Source of the DNA: Calothrix membranacea FACHB-236
GTDB taxonomy: Bacteria > Cyanobacteriota > Cyanobacteriia > Cyanobacteriales > Nostocaceae
NCBI RefSeq assembly: GCF_014696315.1
Contig: NZ_JACJPX010000053.1
Coordinates: 1-56,814, forward strand
Length of the DNA: 56,814 bases
Direction of reading: 5' to 3'
Part shown: positions 26,727 through 35,046 of the stretch, piece by piece
How the letters are laid out: each line of letters opens with the position of its first letter
How positions within the stretch are numbered: the stretch's first letter is position 1
Position numbers and translations under genes: made by a program
The notes under the pieces: model-generated
What the model was told of the DNA's origin: nothing
Databases searched by the model: none
What the model saw: the letters and a program-made list of their open reading frames with translations, nothing else

Positions 26727-28214
26727 TTAAGCTGGACGTAAATAGTATTCTTCCAGGAAAAATTTTACGAGCCAGTCTTTGACATTACGAGTAGCGCGAC
26801 AGTCATCTTCGTTATAACGTTGGATCATTTCTAATAAAGTGCGATCGCCTGTTTCTAGCCACTGATCGTACCAGTAAATACACTTAGCACCGCTAGCTTC
26901 TTTGTCGCGCCATTCAAACCCTAACCAACGAGCAATCGCTTTCAGCGCATAGCTTTCAATTGGTAAAGCTACACTTTGAGTTAATTGCTCATATACATCC
27001 ACAAATCGATTTAATACAGGACGAACTGCAGAATACGGAGTTTGGTACAGCTTTGCCAGCCGTTTAACTGTATCAAGTTCGTAGGCACAAAAATGATAAA
27101 TTGGTGCTTCGGGATATTGCCAGACTAAATCTAAAAACTGTTGCCACACTAAGCCTTCATCTTCTGGACTTGTAGCTAATAAAGAATAAAATTGTTCTGT
27201 GTTAGTTTGCCTATTCACTACCAAAACACCTAATAAATAATCTAAATTTAAGTCTGGTTGGGCCTCAATATCAAAGTAAATTTCAATTGGAGCCGTAAAG
27301 GTAATATTTTCTACTGGTAGGGTATAGGGTAAGATAAACGGGCGATTTTGCAGTACAGATTGTGCTTGGATTACCAGTTTGTGCGCTACTTGAGTGTCAA
27401 AACCAGGCAGATTTTCCAAGACACTAGGACTGGTAATAGCTAAAGATTCTAGGGTAGTTAGGGAGAGTGATTGCAGTTGAGTGTAGCGCAACGGTGAAAC
27501 ACCTGGTAACAATGACAGATGTTTTTCTGATTGCGCGATCGCATAACATTGACTGTGCCAGTGGCAAAGATTGCATTTTTGGCGAGAAATAAATACTTCT
27601 GCTCCTTCTGGGGACTGTAGCGCTTCAATTAACTCCGCTAAAATCAACTGCATCTGGGGCGACCATTTCAGTAAATCTACTGCATAAGTAGTTTCTTTAG
27701 TACGTAATTTTAGCAGTCCGATTTGGGGTGCAACTCCCTGCACTATCGCCAAAACTTGAGCATGAAATGCAACTCCCACTTGATATTCCTGCTTCGGGCG
27801 TTTACCCATTTCCATACTCGCCGGCACATACATCCAATCTCCAAAGCGAGATTCTCCAGGATGTTTCACAAGTAAATCTGGACGACTAAGCAAGGTATAT
27901 TGTTGATTCTGGGGTTCTATATCTTCCCATTGGTCGTAATTGACTAACAATATACCTCGATGAATGTAGTCAACGCCACGCTGCATCAATTCTAAGGTTG
28001 CTGCTTGCCCCGCTTTCAAATTTCCTTTAGGATATTCTGGCTGTTGGTAAGCCAAGTTAGCCAAGATACCCTTTTGATAGGCGATTTTGTCTTGTTGGAG
28101 TTTTAGCAGCAACTCATTGGGAGAATCTCGCTGGTTTTTATCACCGTGACTATCTAAAAAAGGTCGGCGCTTACAGCGTTGATATTGCAGTAACAGATCA
28201 GCATTAATTAACAT
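26727..28214 (-). CDS. TM0106-type RecB-like nuclease
   Basis: Protein of 495 residues that matches the TM0106 family of putative nucleases. The N-terminal half is a RecB/Cas4-like domain (SRPDLLV near 112 with the catalytic Asp; an iron-sulfur cysteine set CNLCHWHSQC near 230). A short helix-hairpin-helix-like part follows (LLPGVSPLRYTQL; LENLPGF). The C-terminal half is an RNase H-like exonuclease with EIYFDIEAQPD near 310 and YNEDDC near the end. The combination suggests action on DNA ends. It is a known but uncharacterised family. It is not next to CRISPR genes here. Confidence 0.8.
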   Translation of the reverse strand: MLINADLLLQYQRCKRRPFLDSHGDKNQRDSPNELLLKLQQDKIAYQKGILANLAYQQPEYPKGNLKAGQAATLELMQRGVDYIHRGILLVNYDQWEDIEPQNQQYTLLSRPDLLVKHPGESRFGDWMYVPASMEMGKRPKQEYQVGVAFHAQVLAIVQGVAPQIGLLKLRTKETTYAVDLLKWSPQMQLILAELIEALQSPEGAEVFISRQKCNLCHWHSQCYAIAQSEKHLSLLPGVSPLRYTQLQSLSLTTLESLAITSPSVLENLPGFDTQVAHKLVIQAQSVLQNRPFILPYTLPVENITFTAPIEIYFDIEAQPDLNLDYLLGVLVVNRQTNTEQFYSLLATSPEDEGLVWQQFLDLVWQYPEAPIYHFCAYELDTVKRLAKLYQTPYSAVRPVLNRFVDVYEQLTQSVALPIESYALKAIARWLGFEWRDKEASGAKCIYWYDQWLETGDRTLLEMIQRYNEDDCRATRNVKDWLVKFFLEEYYLRPA

Positions 28215-28384
28215 TCCTTTAAGCTAGCAAGAATTAGTAATTTCTGTAAGTCGGTCAAATAACTATAATTCCTTTGGGTGGCGTGCAATGATGCACCATG
28301 ATGAATCATTTATGTAAATCTTAGGCTAATCTGTTGCTTCCTAGTATAAAGCAGTTATTTTTGCCAGTTTAATCTAAAATTCTT

Positions 28385-29563
28385 ATGACTAGTCTTTCTG
28401 ACGTACAACAGAGTTTGCATCGCCATCGAGAACAATTTCCCGCTTTAGCGAATAAGACTTATTTCAATTATGGCGGTCAAGGGCCAATGCCCCTTACGGC
28501 AATCAAAGCAATTTCTGAAACTCAAATGCACATTCAACAGCTAGGCCCATTTGGTAATGAGGTTGGACGCTGGATTGGCAAAATGATTCAAGCCACAAAA
28601 GCTGCGATCGCATCTGAGTTGAATGTACCACCATCAACCATCTCTCTCACAGAAAATGTGACTGTGGGTTGCAATATTGCCATGTGGGGTATTGAGTGGC
28701 AAACTGGCGACCATATACTACTTTCTGATTGTGAACATCAGGGGATCATTGCGATCGCCCAGGAAATTGGGCGCAGATTCAACGTAGAAGTTACGATTTG
28801 TCCCTTAATGGATACTTTAAATGCAGGCGACCCTGTAGAGGTCATATCTCAACATTTACGCCCAAATACCCGCCTTGTAGTTTTAAGCCACATCCTCTGG
28901 AATACGGGTCAACTTTTACCTTTAGACCAAATTGCTGAATTATGCAGAAATAACAATTCCTTACTGTTGGTTGATGCTGCCCAGTCTGTTGGGGCTATGC
29001 CTTTAAATTTAACCCAATTAGGAGTAGATTTTTATGCTTTCACTGGTCACAAGTGGTTATGTGGCCCGGCTGGTGTGGGTGGGTTGTATGTGCGCCCAGA
29101 AGTCCAAGTTAATTTGCAACCCACCTTTGTAGGCTGGCGTAGCGTCGTTATCGATGAGCGCAGTAAGCCTGTAGATTGGGAGAAGGGTGGGCAACGCTAC
29201 GAAGTAGCAACATCAGATTATCCATTGTACGTTGCCTTACAGGAAGCGATCGCCATTCATCAACAATGGGGAACCCCCGAAGAACGCTATCAGCAAATTT
29301 GCCGCAACAGCGAATATCTGTGGCGCAAATTATCTGATTTACCCAATATCAAATGTTTGCGAACTTCTCCACCTGAAAGCGGTTTAATTTCATTTCAACT
29401 AGCTAATCAACAACCTCAAACTACTGTAGAAGTTGTGCAATTTTTAGAATCACAAAGAATATTTACTCGCAAAATTGCCGACCCCAACTGTGTACGCGTC
29501 TGCGTCCATTACTTTACCTTAGAATCGGAAATCGACCAATTAGTTGAGGCGTTGCGAATGTAG
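28385..29563 (+). CDS. L-cysteine/cystine C-S lyase (C-DES type)
   Basis: PLP enzyme of 392 residues of aminotransferase class V. It matches the Synechocystis C-DES protein through the characteristic KTYFNYGGQGP start, SLTENVTVGCNIAMWG, LLSDCEHQGI, VDAAQS and FTGHKW. The PLP lysine is Lys223, the same position as in C-DES. C-DES cleaves cystine or cysteine to give persulfide, pyruvate and ammonia, and can supply sulfur for iron-sulfur assembly. The cysteine found at the active site of true NifS-type desulfurases is not evident in the expected loop, which agrees with the lyase. The gene is monocistronic. Confidence 0.88.
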   Translation: MTSLSDVQQSLHRHREQFPALANKTYFNYGGQGPMPLTAIKAISETQMHIQQLGPFGNEVGRWIGKMIQATKAAIASELNVPPSTISLTENVTVGCNIAMWGIEWQTGDHILLSDCEHQGIIAIAQEIGRRFNVEVTICPLMDTLNAGDPVEVISQHLRPNTRLVVLSHILWNTGQLLPLDQIAELCRNNNSLLLVDAAQSVGAMPLNLTQLGVDFYAFTGHKWLCGPAGVGGLYVRPEVQVNLQPTFVGWRSVVIDERSKPVDWEKGGQRYEVATSDYPLYVALQEAIAIHQQWGTPEERYQQICRNSEYLWRKLSDLPNIKCLRTSPPESGLISFQLANQQPQTTVEVVQFLESQRIFTRKIADPNCVRVCVHYFTLESEIDQLVEALRM

Positions 29564-29618
29564 AGATTGGAGATTGGGGACAAGGGAGAATATGAGAAAA
29601 ATAACTTGTGAATTTTGA

Positions 29619-29646
29619 GTACAGACGCGATTAATCGCATCTCTGC
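29619..29646 (+). repeat. Palindromic dispersed repeat (GACGCGATTAATCGC)
   Basis: GTACAGACGCGATTAATCGC then ATCTCTGC. A variant of the unit at 13051 and 49971, with one base of the palindrome changed. It lies just after the C-S lyase gene and could help end transcription. Confidence 0.65.
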
Positions 29647-29688
29647 AGCTTTGACTTTGATCCCTTGACCCCTAGCCCTTAACTCTCC

Positions 29689-30048
29689 TTATTTACTATT
29701 ACCAAAATCAAATTGTACTTGCGTTCCGTCGTTGCCGTTAAAAGACTGAACAGGAACAAAGAAAACAGAACTGTTAGGTGCAGACAAGGCTTCTTGAAGT
29801 TGCAAATTTTCAGAAAGTTTAGTGTTTACTTGATTTTCATTGGCAACGTCTGCAGGATTTTTTTGCTCAAAAAAGCTGTTAAAATCTTGTTGAGCATTTC
29901 TATTATTAATTCCGGTTAAAGAATCACCAGTTATTGAATATTGTTCTATATTTTGGTTTGATGCTCCTGATGATTGTGCTTGAACCGGGTTTCCTATGCT
30001 TGCAAAAGCTGTCATGATTGCCAATAAAGCAAAAATTCTAGCGTTCAT
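29689..30048 (-). CDS. Small secreted protein (hypothetical)
   Basis: Exported protein of 119 residues. A signal peptide (MNARIFALLAIMTAFASIG) has a cleavage site after VQA. The mature part is rich in Asn, Gln and Ser, has no cysteine, and ends in a FVPVQSFNGND, VQFDFGNSK pattern that could be a short beta hairpin. No family recognised. Its stop is 125 bases from the end of the convergent C-S lyase gene. Confidence 0.6.
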   Translation of the reverse strand: MNARIFALLAIMTAFASIGNPVQAQSSGASNQNIEQYSITGDSLTGINNRNAQQDFNSFFEQKNPADVANENQVNTKLSENLQLQEALSAPNSSVFFVPVQSFNGNDGTQVQFDFGNSK

Positions 30049-30447
30049 AAGTTTCCCCCAATTCTCTGTATATTGATTGGTAATGTCGCTAAGTTATATT
30101 ATTCCCAGACTGATTATAAATTAACCTTTATAATTAATTGTAATAACATATACTTAATGATTAATTATTTTTTGAAGTATCTTAAATAAAAACAATATAG
30201 TAAATCAAAATTTGATTTCATTTTGCAAAGCTTGGAAAAACTAAAATGGATAGATATAAATTAATAATAATTTATTTATACTTCTAAATTTATCTATGCA
30301 ATTATCATGGTTAAGTTTCGTACAAATAAAAAATCATCTATTAAAATAATTAAACTATTAAAACTTTAGATTATAAAACTTATATTTGATATTTAAAATT
30401 CACGTAGGATGCGTTAGCGATAGCGTAACGCATCAGTAACGCACTCA
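30049..30447. other. AT-rich intergenic region
   Basis: About 400 bases, strongly AT-rich. It should hold the promoter of the small secreted protein gene. At 30408-30434 there is a hairpin. No gene is visible. Confidence 0.5.
30408..30434 (-). terminator. Hairpin after the oxoprolinase operon
   Basis: GATGCGTTA and TAACGCATC pair, with a nine-base loop (GCGATAGCG). It lies 14 bases past the end of the last gene of the operon. The same GTGCGTTA/TAACGCAC-type hairpin recurs at 34975, 40387, 43892 and 45369, so it is also a dispersed repeat. Confidence 0.5.
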
Positions 30448-32010
30448 TTACTCTTGAAAAACTCCTCCTCCCCCTGGAGTTTCTATCACAAATACATCTC
30501 CAGGTTTCATTTCTACAGTTGCGGTGCTATCTAAAGTTTCTTGAGTTCCATCTTGGCGTTGTATCCAGTTACATCCTACTTTTCCCGCTTCTCCACCATG
30601 TAATCCAAAGGGAGAGATCCGGCGATGATTAGAAAGAATATTCGCTGTCATCGGTTCTAGAAACTTGATGCGGCGAATGACTCCATTTCCACCAGAAAAC
30701 TTGCCTTTACCACCGCTATCAGGACGCAAACTAAAGCTTTCTATTTGTACAGGATAGCGGGTTTCTAAAACTTCAGGATCGGTTAAGCGGGAGTTAGTCA
30801 TATGGGTATGAACTGCATCTGTACCATGAAAGTTAACCCCTGCGCCAGAACCACCGCAGATAGTTTCATAATATTGATAACGTTCATTCCCAAAAGTAAA
30901 ATTATTCATGGTTCCCTGAGAAGCAGCTATGACACCTAAAGCACCATACAAAGCATCAACAATTGTTTGGGATGTCTCTACATTACCTGCTACTACGGCT
31001 GCTGGATAATTTGGGTTCAGCATACAGCCTTCAGGTATGATAATTTCCAAAGGTTTGAGACACCCTGCATTTAAGGGAATACTATCATTAACTAAAGTAC
31101 GAAATACATATAATACTGCTGCTTGAGTAACAGCTTTGGGCGCATTGAAGTTACTGTTTAATTGCCCAGATGTGCCTGTAAAATCAATAGTAGCGCTACG
31201 GTTATCGTGATTAATATGAATTTTTACTGCAATCTTAGCGCCACTATCCATTTCATAAATAAATGACCCATCTTGGAGAATATCAATTGCTCTCCTAACT
31301 GCATCCTCAGCATTATCTTGCACAAATTTCATGTAAGCTTCTACTATATCTAGCCCATATTTCTTAACCATTGCGCGGAGTTCTTGCACTCCTCTTTCAT
31401 TGGCGGCAATTTGGGCTTGGAAATCTGCAATATTTTGGTCGGAATTCCGAGCAGGGTAACTGTGATTTAAAAGTAACTCTCGTACTGCTTTTTCCTGTAA
31501 TTTACCTTCTGCAACTAAGAGAAAATTATCAAATAAAATTCCTTCTTCCTCTACAGTTTTACTATGGGGAGGCATAGAACCAGGAGTGAGACCACCAATA
31601 TCAGCTTGGTGTCCCCGAGAAGCAACGTAGAACATGGGACTTTTAACTAGAATATTTTCACTGCTATCGAGGAATACAGGAGTAATTGCAGTTACATCAG
31701 GAAGATGAGTTCCACCGTTATAAGGATTATTAGATAGATAGACATTTCCTGGTTTTATAGTGTCGCCTTTATCGTTAATTAAACTGCGGACACTTTCACT
31801 CATTGAACCTAGATGTACAGGAATATGAGGAGCATTAGCCACTAATAATCCAGAAGCATCAAAAATAGCGCAGGAAAAATCGAGGCGTTCTTTGATATTC
31901 ACAGATGCGGCTGTGTTTTGTAGAACGATCCCCATTTGTTCAGCGATAAATTGATAGAGATTTTTAAATATTTCTAGGCGAACAGGGTCGGGTTGAGATG
32001 TTACGTACAT
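30448..32010 (-). CDS. 5-oxoprolinase/hydantoinase subunit B
   Basis: Protein of about 520 residues of the HyuB family, the B half of ATP-dependent 5-oxoprolinase or hydantoinase enzymes, which open a cyclic amide and couple this to ATP use. The start ATG at 32010 is preferred to an upstream in-frame codon, because family members begin with a segment like DPVRLEIFKNLY. Conserved blocks include IPVHLGSM, NNPYNGGTHLPDVT, MFYVASRGHQADIGG, YETICGGSGAG and the C-terminal ETPGGGGVF. It is the last gene of a three-gene unit. Confidence 0.88.
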   Translation of the reverse strand: MYVTSQPDPVRLEIFKNLYQFIAEQMGIVLQNTAASVNIKERLDFSCAIFDASGLLVANAPHIPVHLGSMSESVRSLINDKGDTIKPGNVYLSNNPYNGGTHLPDVTAITPVFLDSSENILVKSPMFYVASRGHQADIGGLTPGSMPPHSKTVEEEGILFDNFLLVAEGKLQEKAVRELLLNHSYPARNSDQNIADFQAQIAANERGVQELRAMVKKYGLDIVEAYMKFVQDNAEDAVRRAIDILQDGSFIYEMDSGAKIAVKIHINHDNRSATIDFTGTSGQLNSNFNAPKAVTQAAVLYVFRTLVNDSIPLNAGCLKPLEIIIPEGCMLNPNYPAAVVAGNVETSQTIVDALYGALGVIAASQGTMNNFTFGNERYQYYETICGGSGAGVNFHGTDAVHTHMTNSRLTDPEVLETRYPVQIESFSLRPDSGGKGKFSGGNGVIRRIKFLEPMTANILSNHRRISPFGLHGGEAGKVGCNWIQRQDGTQETLDSTATVEMKPGDVFVIETPGGGGVFQE

Positions 32011-32080
32011 TGTTGCTCTTATTTTTTGCAATATGGCAATATTTCATATCCTAGAATTAAACAATCTGCTAAATCGTAGT

Positions 32081-32614
32081 TTATCCTGTAAAGCGGCAAC
32101 TATCCAAAAGTGTGTTTAACTCTGCAATAACTTTCCACGGATTGCGACCTTTTAAAAAAGCCATAATTGCTGCTTCATAAGGGTTTCTTCCAGTTTTTCT
32201 CACGGCTGATATTGCTGCTTGATTAGAAAATCCTCTTTCCCTAACTAGCCAAGCAGCTAAAATATGTCCTGTGCGTCCAATTCCGCCAGAACAGTGAACC
32301 ACTACTTTTTCACTCAACCGATTTGCAAGTAATAAGAAAGGCAAAATTGTTTGAGTCAGAATTTCACGATTAACAAGTTGGAAATCTTCAATAGGTGCCC
32401 AACAAACTTGTTCCACGCCAAAGTTTTGTTGATAAATTTCCAGTAAATTCGAGTATCGATTTAGCTGAGTTTCAGAAAGTAAACAGCAAACCCGCTTAAT
32501 ATCTTGATTTTGCATAAACTCAAGCCACTGATTAATTTGCTGGCTACTGTATCCAGGCCTTGCAGCACCAAATACAATAGTTTCATTTTCAGCAGCCGCA
32601 GCGAATTTGTACAT
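32081..32614 (-). CDS. Dual-specificity/tyrosine phosphatase-like protein
   Basis: Protein of 177 residues with the cysteine phosphatase signature VVHCSGGIGRTGHILAAW, i.e. Cx5R with Cys as nucleophile and Arg for phosphate binding. The fold of the family is suggested by the preceding strand-helix order. A likely general acid Asp is in the segment APIEDFQLV. No membrane helix. It sits between the A and B subunits of an oxoprolinase, with 27 bases on the upstream side and about 70 on the downstream side, so it is in the operon. The substrate may be a phosphoprotein or a small phosphate. Confidence 0.85.
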   Translation of the reverse strand: MYKFAAAAENETIVFGAARPGYSSQQINQWLEFMQNQDIKRVCCLLSETQLNRYSNLLEIYQQNFGVEQVCWAPIEDFQLVNREILTQTILPFLLLANRLSEKVVVHCSGGIGRTGHILAAWLVRERGFSNQAAISAVRKTGRNPYEAAIMAFLKGRNPWKVIAELNTLLDSCRFTG

Positions 32615-32641
32615 ATTGTGATTATCGAAAATATAAATGCT

Positions 32642-34738
32642 TTATAAATGTTGCAAAATTAAATGATTGCGCTCAGTTAATCTTGCTTGCCACTTAGGTT
32701 CAACTACAATCGTGCTAATCTTTTCTACAATAATGGCAGGGCCATTAATAATATCTTCTGGTTGCAAATCCTCTCGGTGATAAACGGGTGTATTATGCCA
32801 TTTATTCTCAGCAAACATCCTGACTTGCTCAACAGATTGAGGCTTTTTATCTAAAGAACGAGTGCGAGTTACCAAAGGTTCTTCGGGAGTATCCATTTTT
32901 TGAATTAATTCAACTGAGACAGATTCAACAATTAATTGCTTTTCAATTTGAACGAAACCATAACGAGATTTATGTTCAGCTTCAAAACATTCTCGCATTG
33001 CTGCTGCATCGAGATTGAAATCAATAGTTAATATTGAGTTGGTACCTGCATATTTTAAATTTAGTTTAGCAACTTTTTCCGGGTTTTGATTATTGTCATT
33101 ATCGCTAATTTCATTTGCTGCTTGATTTGATAAATTAATGATTAAATCTTGTAATTCTGGTATTAATGATGATGTTAAAGTTTGTTCTACTCCCTTTTCC
33201 TTAATAGCTCGGATATCAGCTAATCCCATACCATAAGCAGATAAAACTCCAGCATAAGGGTGCAAAAATATCTTTTTCATGCCTAAAGTATCAGCAATTA
33301 AACAAGCAACTTGTGCGCCAGCACCGCCAAAACAACAAAGTACATATTGGGTGACATCATAACCGCGTTGCAGACTGATTTTTTTAATTGCATTGGCCAT
33401 ATTCTCTACTGCGATCGCAATAAATCCTGCGGCTACTTGTTCGGGTGTACGATTGTTACCTGTTGCTGTTTTTATATCTTGTGCTAACTGAGTAAATTTA
33501 GCTGTGACAATCTCTTGATCTAATGGTAAATTGCCCTCAATCCCAAAAACTGCCGGAAAATATTGTGGGTGAATTTTACCTAGCATCACATTAGCATCAG
33601 TTACCGCTAAAGGGCCACCGCGGCGATAACAAGCAGGGCCAGGATTAGAACCAGCCGATTCTGGCCCCACACGATAACTAGAACCATCAAAAAACAAAAT
33701 TGAACCGCCACCAGCAGCAATTGTATTAATTGCTAATACAGGAACTCGCATCCTTGCACCCGCGATTTCTGACTCTAATTGACGTTCATACTCTCCTTTA
33801 AAATGGGCAACATCTGTACTAGTTCCACCCATATCAAAGGTAATAACTAACTCAAAACCTGCCCTTTTACTAGTTTGAACTGCACCAACAATTCCCCCAG
33901 CCGGGCCGCTTAAAATACTATCTTTACCTTGAAATTGTTGGGCTGCAACTAAACCACCGTCAGATTTCATAAACATTAATCTGACTCCAGGTAACTGACT
34001 CGCTACCTGGTTAACATAGCGCCGCAAAATTGGAGTTAAATAAGCATCTACAACTGTGGTATCGCCACGACTAACCAATTTCATTAATGGGCTAACTTGA
34101 TGAGATACTGATATTTGTGTAAAGCCAATTTCTTGAGCAATTTTATATACTTGTTGCTCATGATTGGGATAGCGATCGCTATGCATAAACACAATGGCAC
34201 AACTGCGAATTCCTGTGTTGTAAACTGCTTGTAAATCTTGTTTAACTTGTACAAGATTGACAGCAGTTAATTCATTACCTTGAGCATCATAGCGTTCTGC
34301 TACTTCAATTACCTGCTCATAAAGCATCTTTGGTAAAACGATATGACGGGCAAAAATATCAGGACGATTTTGGTAGCCAATTCGCAACGCATCTTTAAAT
34401 CCCTTAGTAATTAGAAGTACGACTCTATCCCCTTTTCTTTCTAATAGTGCATTTGTGGCTACTGTTGTCCCCATTTTTACTGCTTCTATAGCTTCCGTAG
34501 GAATAGCCTCATCCTGGGAAATACCAATAATATCCCGAATACCTTGGATAGCTGCATCTTGATATTGTTCAGGATTTTCTGAAAGTAATTTATAAACTAT
34601 TATCCATTGCTGTTTAGGCAGGTTCACAATTAAAAACCGTTCAGGATGCATGAATAATCTATCTATGATTTTTTGATTATTTGTAACGGCAACAATATCT
34701 GTGAAGGTTCCGCCTCTGTCAGCAAAGAATTTTAACAT
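32642..34738 (-). CDS. 5-oxoprolinase/hydantoinase subunit A
   Basis: Protein of 698 residues of the HyuA family, ASKHA-type ATPase fold. The phosphate motif is FADRGGTFTDIV at the N-terminus. Further blocks are KMGTTVATNALLERKGD, SGPAGGIVGAV, TFDMGGTSTDVAHF and GAGAQVACLIAD. The pattern KLLSENPEQY followed by the metal- and ATP-binding blocks is closer to 5-oxoprolinase than to simple hydantoinases. About 20 residues near positions 25-48 (RLFMHPERFLIVNLP) lie between two conserved blocks and may be a lineage insert. Eukaryotic 5-oxoprolinase joins A and B in one chain; here they are separate genes with a phosphatase gene between them. Confidence 0.88.
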   Translation of the reverse strand: MLKFFADRGGTFTDIVAVTNNQKIIDRLFMHPERFLIVNLPKQQWIIVYKLLSENPEQYQDAAIQGIRDIIGISQDEAIPTEAIEAVKMGTTVATNALLERKGDRVVLLITKGFKDALRIGYQNRPDIFARHIVLPKMLYEQVIEVAERYDAQGNELTAVNLVQVKQDLQAVYNTGIRSCAIVFMHSDRYPNHEQQVYKIAQEIGFTQISVSHQVSPLMKLVSRGDTTVVDAYLTPILRRYVNQVASQLPGVRLMFMKSDGGLVAAQQFQGKDSILSGPAGGIVGAVQTSKRAGFELVITFDMGGTSTDVAHFKGEYERQLESEIAGARMRVPVLAINTIAAGGGSILFFDGSSYRVGPESAGSNPGPACYRRGGPLAVTDANVMLGKIHPQYFPAVFGIEGNLPLDQEIVTAKFTQLAQDIKTATGNNRTPEQVAAGFIAIAVENMANAIKKISLQRGYDVTQYVLCCFGGAGAQVACLIADTLGMKKIFLHPYAGVLSAYGMGLADIRAIKEKGVEQTLTSSLIPELQDLIINLSNQAANEISDNDNNQNPEKVAKLNLKYAGTNSILTIDFNLDAAAMRECFEAEHKSRYGFVQIEKQLIVESVSVELIQKMDTPEEPLVTRTRSLDKKPQSVEQVRMFAENKWHNTPVYHREDLQPEDIINGPAIIVEKISTIVVEPKWQARLTERNHLILQHL

Positions 34739-35046
34739 TGCTCTGTTTATTTAATGCTCTAGAAGTAGGATAACAATGGGATGGATTCTATTTCTATTTT
34801 TAGTAATATCAATTTGAAAAAAGAATGCGACAGATTGTAGGGGCACAGGCATTGCCTTGCCCTCTAGTATATTGCTGATGTGTCGCAAACATTATTTGAA
34901 TTGGTATAACATTCAGGTGTAGAATTTGTTATCGCTTGACAGTACAGCACCATCAAAAATTTAAGGTGCGTTAGCCTACGGCATAACACACCCTAATTCT
35001 TCATTACCTGCACCCACTGAATAATAGAGGGGCATCATTGCCCCTG
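34739..35046. other. Intergenic region between oxoprolinase operon and relA/spoT
   Basis: About 310 bases with a GTGCGTTA...TAACACAC hairpin at 34975-34993, a short form of the palindromic repeat at 40387. No gene is visible. Confidence 0.5.
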
